Part shown: positions 54,301 through 62,160 of the stretch, one piece after another
Numbering within the stretch: position 1 is the stretch's first letter
Layout of the letters: each line of letters begins with the position of its first letter
Assembly (NCBI GenBank): GCA_024036415.1
Contig: JAMWET010003539.1
Coordinates: 435,001-499,000 of the forward strand
Reading direction: 5' to 3'
Length of the DNA: 64,000 nucleotides
DNA from: Prochilodus magdalenae
Lineage: Eukaryota > Chordata > Actinopteri > Characiformes > Prochilodontidae
Made by a program: the position numbers and the translations under genes
Notes under the pieces: model-generated
What the model was told of the DNA's origin: nothing
What the model saw: the letters and a program-made list of their open reading frames with translations, nothing else
The model's database searches: none

Positions 54301-56084
54301 GGTGTTCTTTTTCCTCCATGCATAACGGCCCTTGTTATGCTCAAATAACTCCACTGCATGGAAAACGATGTCCGATGAATCTCAAATTCAGTCCCATCAT
54401 GACATTCTGTTGGCTTTGTCAACTTCTGCCCTAGGGGCAGGCAGCTACGCCACTCACCAGTGTGACTTTATCCCCTCCTTCCTAGGTTCCTCCAGCCCCC
54501 CAGAATGGCCATGTGACTTCTGGGGTCATTGGCAACGGTGACCCACCTGACCCACCGCTACACAACCTTAACAGACTCCGCCTCCCAAAGAATGAAGAGA
54601 CAGTGGCCACTTTCTGGCACACTGGCCGCGAGGACAACGAGACCCTGACACAAAACAGACTCAACAACACTAATCTTAACACCGGCACTTCACCAAACAA
54701 TGGCCTCCACAACTCCAGTGCCCACCCATACAATGGGGGTCAAAATAGCAACTCCCGTCCACACAATGGCCTGCAGAACTCAAGCCGGTTCCCACAGTCA
54801 GGCCAACAGAACCCAAATATTGTCATACAGACAGGAAATGGCGAGTCAGGAGCTCAGACTGTCCTGATAAATCTCAATCCACTGCCTCAAAATGAGCCTC
54901 GGAATACCACCACACAACCCCACACTGTGCAAGTCAGCCTCAACGCTCCTCCACCATTTCCAGGCCAGCCAAACCAGAGTGTTACACAGTTTGATGATCA
55001 GCAGAACAACAGATCACCTCAGAGGCTTGGTAATGCTAGCCAGCAAACTGGGGGGCCACATTCCACAGACCGTGCCCCCCTTAATAGCAATGTAGGATAT
55101 AGGGGCCAGGAGCCCAGAGGCCTTGTTCAGACCGGGTACTCGCATTCCACCACAGCTAGTCGTCATGCTAGAGCTACAGACTCAGAGCTTCGTCGTGATG
55201 ATGCACGCTCCAGATCTCCTGACCCCATGTCGAGCAGTAGCACACACCTCCGTCAGATGCCGTGGGACCGCCTTCGAGGTACACCGGCATACCCCAATCC
55301 TCCAACGGACAGTTCGGACAGTTCGGACAGTTCGGAGTCTCAAACCACAGCACAGCATAATAGACCAACCCGGTCAGATCCGCAGAGGGGACGATCGTCT
55401 CAGGTTCCCAGACAGAGGTCAACAGTAGATGCACAAGTTCAGACTGGTTCCGAGGCACAAAGGAGAAATCCAGGTAACCATATAGCAGGTCCTTCTCAAA
55501 ATCCGGCTGCTGTATCCCAGAATCCTCTTCTCCAGACACACGGCACCGGGGCACCCCAGACAGCAAGGGTCCCTCAAGTACAGACTGCTCAACCGCCACA
55601 AGTGACGAATCAGACCCGGCCTCCAAACGCCGCCCCTCTCACCCAAGCTGCCTTGCAGCTACACACCAATCACACTCCCAACCCATTCCCCAGTCGGATC
55701 CAGCAGACTGAAGCTGCTCTGCAACAGCCTGGGCCTGGGTCAAGACCCCTCCAGCCTAGTCAGGCCCAGCCTCGTCCTGCAGCTGAGACGAAGCAGGCAG
55801 GCCGGAGGCCACCAACTCCTCCTCCACCTTTGAGGCCGTCAGAGTTTCGGACATTACCGCGGGAACCTCAGCGGGAACCTCAGCGGCAACCGCGGACGCT
55901 ACAGCCTGCTCACGTGGTGAGGCCTCATGGGCAAAGGCCTCACAACACGCACAGGCACGCTGGGCCTACCGGTCCACAGAGACACAGAGGGAATCCACAC
56001 ATGCACACCAGCCCACACAGACATGGCAACGTGCCAGGCCATAGACACCCTCCACACACAAACCAGGTGAGAGCTGTGGAGTAA
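42314..56084 (+). CDS. Three-Ig-domain adhesion receptor gene, CEACAM/HEPACAM2-like
   Basis: Exons joined in phase: 42314-42356 (signal), 45534-45881 (V-like), 48337-48603 and 50719-51000 (Ig domains with Cys pairs), 52507-52611 (transmembrane), 52697-52758 (cytoplasmic), 54486-56084 (tail). The total is 2706 bases, 901 residues plus stop. The Ig exons are all phase 1-1; the last junction is phase 0-0. Type I membrane protein: ectodomain about residues 15-313, membrane helix about 321-343, tail to 901. A cysteine-less N-terminal V domain followed by disulfide domains is the layout of CEACAMs and HEPACAM2, which mediate cell-cell adhesion and, in CEACAMs, signalling. The tail is much longer than in those families, and I see no ITIM. 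Ortholog undetermined; a VSIG10L-type relation is also possible. Introns are full of minisatellites and transposons. Confidence 0.8.
42735..43290. repeat. 13-bp minisatellite in intron 1 of Ig gene 2
   Basis: About 42 copies of GTACTGTTGGGCT with variants GTTGGGTT, CCTGGGCT and GTTGGGTC. It ends at GTTGGGTTGGTAGGG. Open frames on both strands (Leu-Gly-Cys-Thr-Val; Pro-Asn-Ser-Thr-Thr-Gln) arise because 13-base units cycle through all frames. Confidence 0.95.
43460..44130 (+). mobile_element. Tc1-like deletion derivative, copy D
   Basis: Plus-strand copy: [20 protein letters not shown], then [20 protein letters not shown] and [17 protein letters not shown] ending GGPMPY. Right end CTTCTGGGTGCAGCTGTTTT. 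The catalytic core is lost as in the other copies. It lies in intron 1 of Ig gene 2. Confidence 0.75.
44131..44914. other. Intron 1 sequence of Ig gene 2
   Basis: A minus-strand frame at 44266-44517 has no recognisable domain. Nothing else supported. Confidence 0.3.
44915..45485. mobile_element. Palindromic MITE, family A, copy 5
   Basis: Both halves present; the core has five copies of CACAGGACGCTGCC-type sequence at about 45215-45280. The right end (GGAGGTGTACCTAATAAAGT) lies 48 bases before the acceptor of the first Ig exon of gene 2. Confidence 0.8.
45534..45881 (+). CDS. Ig gene 2, exon 2: cysteine-less V-like domain
   Basis: A 348-base, phase 1-1 exon (116 residues) after TTTCCTCTAACATCTCTCAACAG, ending at G|GTAAGT. 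Features: [17 protein letters not shown] (strand B without Cys), [11 protein letters not shown] with the core Trp, [20 protein letters not shown] and [13 protein letters not shown] (DxGxY signature; strand F Cys replaced by Val). One NYT sequon. This is the membrane-distal adhesion domain by analogy with CEACAM and HEPACAM2 N-domains. Confidence 0.88.
45893..46640 (-). mobile_element. Tc1-like deletion derivative, copy E
   Basis: Antisense insertion beginning only 11 bases after the exon at 45534-45881. The left end has TTGCACCCAGAAGGAGGTGT. The minus-strand frame has [10 protein letters not shown], the [18 protein letters not shown] junction and [17 protein letters not shown]. The right border is indistinct near 46600-46640. 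Confidence 0.75.
46641..46997. other. Intron 2 sequence of Ig gene 2
   Basis: No gene supported; (TA)n at about 46973-46998 abuts the following MITE. Confidence 0.35.
46998..47252. mobile_element. Foldback MITE, family E, complete copy
   Basis: Inverted ends CGTCGCTGTCCAAAGAAAAA and TTTTTCTTTGGGCAGCGATG, then inner inverted pair GTATCTCCAAAATGGC and AAAATGGAGATACATG. Flanked by TA-rich sequence (ATATAT on both sides), consistent with insertion at TA. No coding capacity. Confidence 0.85.
47400..48020 (-). mobile_element. Transposon family C, longest copy
   Basis: A minus-strand frame of about 200 codons (47420-48022) contains [60 protein letters not shown] (helix-turn-helix-like), [13 protein letters not shown] and a C-end [20 protein letters not shown]. 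The left end carries TAAAGCCACTTTATTGGAGC, i.e. an AATAAA on the minus strand. No DDE core is visible, so this is either a non-autonomous relative of a Tc1/mariner-like transposon or a fused 5'/3' remnant. It lies in intron 2 of Ig gene 2. Confidence 0.6.
48337..48603 (+). CDS. Ig gene 2, exon 3: Ig domain 2
   Basis: A 267-base, phase 1-1 exon (89 residues), acceptor ACGTTTTAG, donor T|GTGAGT. The domain contains [18 protein letters not shown] (strand B Cys), [15 protein letters not shown] (core Trp), [19 protein letters not shown] (strand F Cys), ending TASLTVY. It is a compact I/C2-type domain with one NVS sequon. Confidence 0.9.
48604..48830. other. Intron 3 start, unremarkable
   Basis: No features beyond the donor at 48604. 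Confidence 0.4.
48831..50600. repeat. 33-bp minisatellite (GAGTCAAGACTAAGACTT)
   Basis: Irregular at the left (48831-49310, GAGTCAGGACTGGGA-type units), then about 39 copies of GAGACTGAGTCAAGACTAAG followed by ACTTTTAGTAGTC. Variants of ACTTTTAG/ACTTGTAG/ACCTTTAG are grouped. Minus-strand frames with an 11-residue period ([11 protein letters not shown]) follow from 33 being divisible by 3. Confidence 0.95.
50719..51000 (+). CDS. Ig gene 2, exon 4: Ig domain 3
   Basis: A 282-base, phase 1-1 exon (94 residues), acceptor CTGTTCCTCCACCAG, donor G|GTGAGT. It reads [15 protein letters not shown] at the start, [20 protein letters not shown] (strand B Cys), [13 protein letters not shown] (core Trp), and [17 protein letters not shown] (strand F Cys). 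The YGPD start is typical of the domain boundary in CEACAM-type proteins. An extra Cys (SSQC) before strand A' might pair outside the domain. Confidence 0.9.
51185..52350. repeat. CTT/CTG-rich minisatellite in intron 4
   Basis: Trinucleotide-like sequence organised in units of about 54 bases (CTTCATTATCTTCTTCTAGT, TCTCCTCCCGCTTCTTCTGC). Open in several frames: Ser/Leu on plus, Glu/Asp/Ala on minus, including [18 protein letters not shown]. These are artefacts of a stop-free repeat inside an intron whose two flanking exons splice in phase. Confidence 0.9.
52507..52611 (+). CDS. Ig gene 2, exon 5: transmembrane segment
   Basis: A 105-base exon, phase 1-1, after ACTCCGTCTCCCCTCAG. It encodes [20 protein letters not shown] and [15 protein letters not shown]: a short extracellular linker, a helix of about 23 hydrophobic residues and a basic stop-transfer (RQRK). 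Donor G|GTGAGG. Confidence 0.92.
52697..52758 (+). CDS. Ig gene 2, exon 6: juxtamembrane cytoplasmic exon
   Basis: A 62-base exon, entered in phase 1 and left in phase 0, acceptor TGACTGTTGCAG, donor GCG|GTAAGC. It encodes [20 protein letters not shown] and Ala, a basic, polar stretch fitting the inner membrane face. No tyrosine. Confidence 0.78.
52793..53047. mobile_element. Foldback MITE, family E, complete copy
   Basis: Ends ATCACTGTCCAAAGAAAAAA and TTTTTCATTGGACAGATATG with the inner pair ATCTCCAAAATGGCAA and AAAATGGAGATACATG. Intron 6 of Ig gene 2. Confidence 0.8.
53048..53650. other. Intron 6 sequence
   Basis: No gene supported; TA-rich microsatellite at about 53605-53655. Confidence 0.35.
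53655..54360 (-). pseudogene. Tc1-like transposon, 5'-truncated transposase
   Basis: Ends on the plus-strand left side with the inverted-repeat-like CAGTGGGGTGCGAAAGTTTG. The minus strand encodes, in two frames, [38 protein letters not shown] (second Asp of DDE) and [20 protein letters not shown] (catalytic Glu), then a stop. The frameshift near 54110-54209 and loss of the N-terminal part inactivate it. It is antisense in the last intron of Ig gene 2. Confidence 0.85.
54486..56084 (+). CDS. Ig gene 2, exon 7: long cytoplasmic tail
   Basis: Entered in phase 0 after CTCCTTCCTAG, giving [20 protein letters not shown]. 532 codons to TAA. Order: Asn/Gln-rich part with repeated HNGLQNS-like motifs (about 54690-54830), [20 protein letters not shown], a Ser/Arg part ([20 protein letters not shown]), [20 protein letters not shown] with three tandem SDS repeats, Gln/Pro-rich part, [19 protein letters not shown] (possible SH3 ligand), and a His-rich end ([20 protein letters not shown]). 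Only about four tyrosines, none in an ITIM. A strong donor (CCAG|GTGAGA) at 56066/56067 could skip the last residues and splice to 57129. Confidence 0.85.
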   Translation, partial: VPPAPQNGHVTSGVIGNGDPPDPPLHNLNRLRLPKNEETVATFWHTGREDNETLTQNRLNNTNLNTGTSPNNGLHNSSAHPYNGGQNSNSRPHNGLQNSSRFPQSGQQNPNIVIQTGNGESGAQTVLINLNPLPQNEPRNTTTQPHTVQVSLNAPPPFPGQPNQSVTQFDDQQNNRSPQRLGNASQQTGGPHSTDRAPLNSNVGYRGQEPRGLVQTGYSHSTTASRHARATDSELRRDDARSRSPDPMSSSSTHLRQMPWDRLRGTPAYPNPPTDSSDSSDSSESQTTAQHNRPTRSDPQRGRSSQVPRQRSTVDAQVQTGSEAQRRNPGNHIAGPSQNPAAVSQNPLLQTHGTGAPQTARVPQVQTAQPPQVTNQTRPPNAAPLTQAALQLHTNHTPNPFPSRIQQTEAALQQPGPGSRPLQPSQAQPRPAAETKQAGRRPPTPPPPLRPSEFRTLPREPQREPQRQPRTLQPAHVVRPHGQRPHNTHRHAGPTGPQRHRGNPHMHTSPHRHGNVPGHRHPPHTNQVRAVE

Positions 56085-56289
56085 GCTTCTGTACCTGCAC
56101 ATAACACATCTTAGGGATTTCTTCCTCCAGGGTCAAATTACCGGAGGTCAAACGTTCTGCAGGTATCGGAATATTGGGTGCATGGAAACGGCCTTCGGGG
56201 AAAACGAAGGTCGTGCAATAGGCAGCGTGCATACGATGTCGGGCTCGGCCTGCAGAGTTACATCCATGATTCACTGGCTGAACATGAAT

Positions 56290-56680
56290 CTCTCTCTCTC
56301 TCTCTCTCTCGCTCTCCCTCTCTCTCTCTCACTCACACTGTCTCTCTCTCTTTCTGTCTCTCCCTTTCCCTCTCTCTCCCTCCCTCTCCCTCGCCATCTC
56401 TGTCTCTCTCTCGCTCTCTCTCTCTTTTTCTTTCTCTCTCTCCCTCTCTCTCTCTCACTCACACTGTCTCTCTCTCTTTCTGTCTCTCCCTTTCCCTCTC
56501 TCTCCCTCCCTCTCTCTCTCTCTCTTTTTCTCTCTCTCTTTCTGTCTCTCCCTTTCCCTCCCTCCCTCTCCCTCTCTGTCTCTGTCTCTCTCTCTCTCTT
56601 TTTCTTTCTCTCTCTCCCTCTCTCTCTCTCACTCACACTGTCTCTCCCTTTCCCTCTCTCTCCCTCCCTCTCCCTCTCCG

Positions 56681-56719
<39 letters not shown>

Positions 56720-56808
56720 CTCTCTCTCTTTCTGTCTCTCCCTTTCCCTCCCTCCCTCTCCCTCTCCGTCTCTGTCTCTGTCTCTCTCTGTCTCTCTCTC
56801 TCTTTCTC

Positions 56809-56848
<40 letters not shown>

Positions 56849-56902
56849 TCACACTGTCTCTCTCTCTCTCCCTCTCTCTCTCTTCCTCTCTCTCCGTCTC
56901 TT

Positions 56903-56934
<32 letters not shown>

Positions 56935-57125
56935 TTTCTCTGTCCCTGTCTCTCTTTCTCTCCCTCTCTCTCTCTCTCTCTCCCTCCCTCTCTCTCTCTC
57001 TCTCTCTCTGTCTCTCCCTCTCTCTCTCTCTCTCTCGCTCTCTCTTTCTCTCTCTCTCTCTGTCTGTCTCCCTCTCCCTCTCCCTCTCTCTCTGTCTCTC
57101 TCTCTCCCTCTTTCTCTCCCCCTCT
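56290..57125. repeat. CT-rich microsatellite with GTCTCTC/CCCTTTCCC blocks
   Basis: Over 800 bases of pyrimidine-rich repeat with higher-order copies of a roughly 120-base segment (CTCACTCACACTGTCTCTC at about 56328, 56454 and 56628). Long Ser/Leu and Arg/Glu frames are artefacts. Confidence 0.95.
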
Positions 57126-57128
57126 AGA

Positions 57129-57345
57129 AAGGTCCATAGAAGTAGGACCAGACTCTGAAACAGCTCATTGCTTTGACAAAGCACAGCCATGACAGGAAGG
57201 CCCATGCTGGTGAAATACAGTCTAGGCGGGAAACAGAACTTAGCAGACATCGTGTCACACGCCAACGCTGTTTCTCTCGAGCTCCGTTCCTCCAGCTATG
57301 TAACTGCAGAGAATGCTAATTGTGAAGTGGCCAAATAAAAACGCA
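57129..57345 (+). other. Possible 3' terminal exon of Ig gene 2
   Basis: The preceding CT repeat ends in CCCCCTCTAG, an excellent acceptor. If joined to the donor at 56066/56067 (phase 0) the protein gains Lys-Gly-Pro and stops; otherwise this is downstream untranslated sequence. AATAAA at 57334-57339 is a plausible polyadenylation signal. Confidence 0.4.
57334..57339 (+). terminator. Candidate polyadenylation signal
   Basis: Canonical AATAAA, 1.25 kb after the tail stop codon and in the right orientation; the first one seen downstream on plus. Confidence 0.4.
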
Positions 57346-57964
57346 CTGTTAAAGATCTTCAATGGGCCGCAGTGTCTCTCTCTCTCTCTCTCTCTCTTCC
57401 TGGAAGATGAATATCTACCACCCCAACAGTTCAACTCCGGGATAGTTCCCTGCTCAGTAGAGCCTGAACACCGACTCACAATTCGGAAAATGAGGAAGCG
57501 CTAAAGGATGACGAATGGACTTCCAGTTCCGGGGCTTCTCACGCAGCTGTTTGTTCAGGACTTGGTTCGCAGATGCTTCTTGCCACACCGCTCAATTAGT
57601 GAGATGTGCCCGTGTGGACGGAATGCTCGGCTGACTGTGAAGGAGAGCCGCCACACGGACGCGCTCTTATTAATTATGCAAATTTATTTCATGTTAATGA
57701 CTCGGAAAATACTGAAGGGTCCACGTGGGGGGGGCGGGGGGTCGGGAAGGGCTCAGGCAGACCGCTTTCTGGAAAACACGCTTGACGAATGAAACTTTGT
57801 GTTGCTGTGATCACATTTCATGTTTGGCGTTTGGTGATCTGAGCACATTAGTGTGTTCAGGAGAGCGAGGGAACCCCGTATGGGAGGACAGTCGCTCCCC
57901 AGCTACGCTGAACACGGGGGTACGGTAGAAGGTAGAAGGCATACCTTCCTATACCAATGGAGGA
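57346..57964. other. Downstream spacer
   Basis: A short CT repeat at 57374-57398. No gene supported. Confidence 0.35.
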
Positions 57965-58030
57965 AGTGCGGGACAGCATGGAGGCGCAGTGGATGGCGCT
58001 CCTGCCTCACGGCAGAAGGACCTGGGTTCG
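57965..58030 (+). mobile_element. tRNA-like SINE head
   Basis: Plus strand: GGAGGCGCAGTGGATGGCGC (A-box-like) and CCTGGGTTCGATTCCTGG (B box), typical of a fish tRNA-type SINE. It is cut off directly by the duplicated tail-exon sequence that follows; a SINE-like 3' part appears at about 58700-58830. Confidence 0.7.
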
Positions 58031-58245
58031 ATTCCTGGTTCAGACCCACCCCAGCTAGTCGTCATGCTAGAGCTACAGAGCTACAGACTCAGAGCTTCGT
58101 CGTGAGAATGCACGCTCCAGATCTCCTGACCCCATGTCAAGCAGTAGCACACACCTCCGTCAGATGCCGTGGGACCGCCTTCGAGGTACACCGGCATACC
58201 CCAATCCTCCAACGGACAGTTCGGACTCTCAAACCACAGCACAGT
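58031..58245 (+). pseudogene. Duplicated fragment of the Ig gene 2 tail exon
   Basis: Near-identical to 55152-55354 within the tail exon: CGTCATGCTAGAGCTACAG, CACGCTCCAGATCTCCTGAC, CCGTGGGACCGCCTTCGAGG, CCAATCCTCCAACGGACAGT and CAAACCACAGCACAG. Differences are an 8-base tandem duplication (AGCTACAG), which shifts the frame, and one GACAGTTCG unit in place of three. No splice sites accompany it, so it is a non-functional exon-internal fragment. Confidence 0.9.
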
Positions 58246-58680
58246 CCCCTCTGTACGGACCCTGGTTCCGTTCAGGTTAGGAATCTTGGTGCTGTTACGG
58301 AACCCAGTCTGCGTTTGCACCTGTATTTACTGGAACCTGAAAACATCAAAGGATGTAGATTACCTGTGAGCGTTTGGGCTAGTATTCCAGATGTTTGTTT
58401 GTATATCCAGAAAGCAGGAAGGGCTCAGCTACTGGAGATAAAAAGATGTGGAAGAGGTTCTTCAGCAGGCCACCGGGTGGCGCTGTGGTTGCCTTATTTT
58501 GCTGACACGCCCACAGGCATCGTCATGGTTTGTACTGAGGAACCCACTATTGTTTGGTTCTAGCTCTGACCAAACTTTCCAGATTCCAAACCTGTTTAGT
58601 CAACTTTTGGCAAATGTAGGTAAGGAACCCGGAACAGACCAACATGTGGGTTTCAGGTGGGTTAAGGTGGACTGCTAAAC
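58246..58680. mobile_element. Unclassified interspersed repeat, family D, copy 2
   Basis: Matches 11875-12310: GTTTGGGCTAGTATTCCAGA, TTGTATATCCAGAAAGCAGG, GGGTGGCGCTGTGGTTGCC and CCCACTATTGTTTGGTTC. It is joined directly to the duplicated tail-exon fragment. Confidence 0.6.
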
Positions 58681-58689
58681 TACCCCCCA

Positions 58690-58830
58690 CCCAGGCGTGA
58701 GTGAGTATGTGTGTGTGTGTGTCTGGCAGCCTGTCCTGGGTGTTCACTGCCTTCTGCCCATAGTGTGCTGGGATGGGCTCCAGCGCCCCCTTGTGACCCA
58801 GAAAAAAAATGAATAAATAAAGAAATGAAT
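58690..58830 (+). mobile_element. SINE 3' part
   Basis: CTGGCAGCCTGTCCTGGGTG, CTGGGATGGGCTCCAGCGCC and an A-rich end with AATGAATAAATAAAG, characteristic of the 3' region of fish tRNA-type SINEs. Confidence 0.6.
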
Positions 58831-59789
58831 GGAGAAAGTGCAAAACCTAATGAGATGCTAAGTTTCACAGAGTGTTCTGGTGTCCATTAGCAGAACCAAA
58901 GAGGACCCGAAACTGGGAAGGTCAAGACTGTAAGGTCAGGATATTGGTATGGGCTTGGTGTATGAAAAAAGAAACCACATGGGTCACATGACTTCTTTAT
59001 GCTCGTCGCATTCTACAGTGATGCTGCAGTGGATTTAAGGTTATGAAGACCAGCAAAGTCCCTCTGATATGGGTTTATGGTGGTAAAATAATAAATTTAA
59101 ATAAACAAACAACAACAATAATATTAATAAATATATATATATATATATATATAGCTATTTTTTAAATCAAAATAATATATAATTTAAATATTTATATATA
59201 TATACATACATGTATATATATTTAAATTATATATTATTTTTATTTAAAAAATAGCAATACTTAATAAAATAATAAAATAACAATAACTGTTGCTAAAGAC
59301 ACCTAATACTACCACTTTTATTATTACTATTATCATTCTTGTTGGTTATTATTCTTATTCTTGTATTATGATTTGTCCAGCAGCGCCAGGTGCACTTTTA
59401 CAGATGCCTGTACCGTATTTGGTCAGGCTGTAAAGCTAAACGCTAATGCAGGATGGCAGCCCTGATTCCACAGCCACTGGGAACGTCCTTATATAATGCC
59501 TACAGGATGCTGTAGTGAGAGAAGGCTGATGAATGAAAACAGGAAAATGATAAAGTTGGGGATTCTGTGAAACTGCTAAGGCTGAGAGTTATGAAGCTCT
59601 ACCACTTAACATAGGGTGACCATAGGTCTCCTTTTTGGGAGCCACAAATGTCCAGGAATTGACATTTCGTGCTGTCCAAAGATAAACAAGTCGCCGTTTT
59701 TTTATTTTTACTTTTATGCATCGTTTAATCACACAAGCTGACATTTACACTGTGTAAAAGTCTCATGATGAATGGACCAACAGAAACCA
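58831..59789. other. Spacer with AT-rich palindrome and MITE remnant
   Basis: 59130-59260 holds an AT-rich inverted repeat (TTTTTTAAATC...TATATTTAAATTATATATTA). 59670-59785 resembles half of a family E foldback MITE (GCTGTCCAAAGATAAACAAG, GAATGGACCAACAGAAA). No gene. Confidence 0.5.
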
Positions 59790-61165
59790 CCACCACCTCT
59801 AACCCAACATTACTGCCTCTACCTTAACACTACCACTTTTAACTTAACACTACCGCCTCTACTTCAACACAACTGCCTCTACCAACACTGCCTCCTCTTC
59901 CTCAGCATTACCTCTACCCCAACAGTACCGCCTCTACCCTATCATTACTGTCTCTACCTTAACACCACCGCCTCTAACACAACATTACTGCCTCTACCTT
60001 AACACTACTGCCTTTAACTCAACACTACCACCTCTACCTCAACACTGCCTCCTCTTCCTCAGCATTACTGCCTCTACCCCATCAATACTGTCTCTACCTT
60101 AACACTGCCACCATAACACTACCACCTCTACCTCAACACTGCCTCCTCTTCCTCAGCATTACTGCCTCTACCCCATCAATACTGCCTCTACCTCAACACT
60201 GCCTCCTCTTCCTCAGCATTACCTCTACCCCAACAGTACCACCTCTACCCTATCATTACTGCCTCTACCTTAACACTACCACTTTTAACTCAACACTACC
60301 CCCTCTACTTCAACACAACTGCCTCTACCAACACTGCCTCTTCTTTCTCAGCATTACCTCTACCCCAACCGTACCGCCTCTACCCTATCATTACTGTCTC
60401 TACCTTAACACTACCGCCTCTAACCCAACATTACTGCCTGTACCTTAAAACTACCACCTTTAACTCAACACAACCGCCTCTACTTCAACACAACTGCCTC
60501 TACCTCGACACTGCCTCCTCTCTTCAGCATTACCTCTACCCCAACAGTACCGCCTCTACCCTATCATTACTGTCTCTACCTTAACACTACTGCCTCTACC
60601 TCTACATTACTGCCTCTAGCTTAAAACTACCACCTCTAACTTAACACTACCACCTCTACTTCAACACAACTGCCTCTACCAACACTGCCTCCTCTTTCTC
60701 AGCATTACCTCTACCCCAACAGTACCGCCTCTACCCTATCATTACCGTCTCTACCTTAACACTACCGCCTCTACCTCTACACTACCACCTCTAACACAAT
60801 GTTACTGCCTCTACCTTAACACTACCACATTTAACTCAACACTACCGCCTCTACTTCAACACAACTGCCTGTACCTCAACACTGCCTCCTCTTCCTCAGC
60901 ATTAATGCCTCTACCCCATCAATACTGTCTCTACCTTAACACTACCACCATAACATTATTGCCTTTACCTCAACACTGCCTCATCTTCCTCAGCATTACT
61001 GCCTCTACCCCATCAATACTGTCTCTACCTTAACACTGCCACCATAACATTATTGTCTCTACTTCAACACTACTGCCTCTATCCCAACATTACTGTCTTT
61101 ACCTCAACACTACGCCCTATACCTCAACACTGCCTCTTCTTCCTCAACATTACTGCCTCTACCCC
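59790..61165 (+). repeat. 20-bp minisatellite, plus orientation
   Basis: About 65-70 copies of CCTCTACCTTAACACTACTG with variants CCCATCAATACTG, TCCTCTTCCTCAGCATTA and TTTAACTCAACACTACC. Larger blocks of several units recur (for example CTCCTCTTCCTCAGCATTAC). Confidence 0.95.
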
Positions 61166-62160
61166 AACACCAAACACCAAAAAATGCAAAGCCACAAACA
61201 CGCTTCAAACATGTTCCTTTATGTTATTAAGTTTATCAGGTTACAGATGAAATATGTTTCTCCTAAATCTATAAAGCATTTGGACAGTGATTATTACCTG
61301 TGAAATTATATACCATTTAATGAAGGATATGAACTATTGCCCATGTGTTTGTCTATGAACTGAACTCATTTGTACACAAACTTCCACCACAGTGGTCGAT
61401 AGGCCAGCCTGGACATATATGCAAACTCCTTGCGGGCTCTTGAGCTGCAGTGGGTGCAGCTGGTGCATGCTGAATAGCAATTAACGAGTTGATACAAATG
61501 TTCAGACCTCCCAAAGCGCCCCCCGCAGGCATCGGTTTGTATTTAAGCTCACATTTTGCTGTGCATATTTTGGCAGTGTTCATCAGGAAACCTACTGGAC
61601 CGACAGCTCATTAGCCTTATTTCATGAAGCCCGCCTGGCCTGCTTGGTAATGAGGACGAGGTGGACTCTACTAATCAGGCATGAATGAGTACAAATTGGA
61701 ACAGCCTCAGTTCCAATAATATTTTGGATTCGACAGATTCATTTATTAACTTGTGCCACAAATATTCCAGTAATAACGTACCTGTGTGTATGTACACTCA
61801 AAAACAAACAACACCCCACATCTAAATATCAGATTACTGAAAAACCCATGCAGTTATGTCTCAGATATGGGTTTACAGGTGTGGTCTGGTTACGTGAGGG
61901 CATGTATACATGGTGAACAGGCTTCGGACAGTCATGACAGACCGGCAGTAGACAGGACTGTTTGACTGACAAGCACAGGCAGCTCCTACAGAATCAGAAG
62001 ATTCAGGTTTTTTTTAAGAATGTTGACACACAAGGAATTTGGGTTCAGCAGTTTGTGTTTCCTTAGAAACAGACAGTCCACATACACAATATACATATAC
62101 ACAATGCATCCACATATACACTATCAATACAGCCAATTACAAAATACAATCACAATATCA
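61166..62160. other. Spacer between the inverted minisatellites
   Basis: No supported gene; a minus-strand frame at 61353-61583 has no domain. Confidence 0.35.

Noticed and set aside
56178..57192. Frames of 288-336 codons on both strands
   Set aside because: CT microsatellite artefacts; several frames are open at once on both strands.
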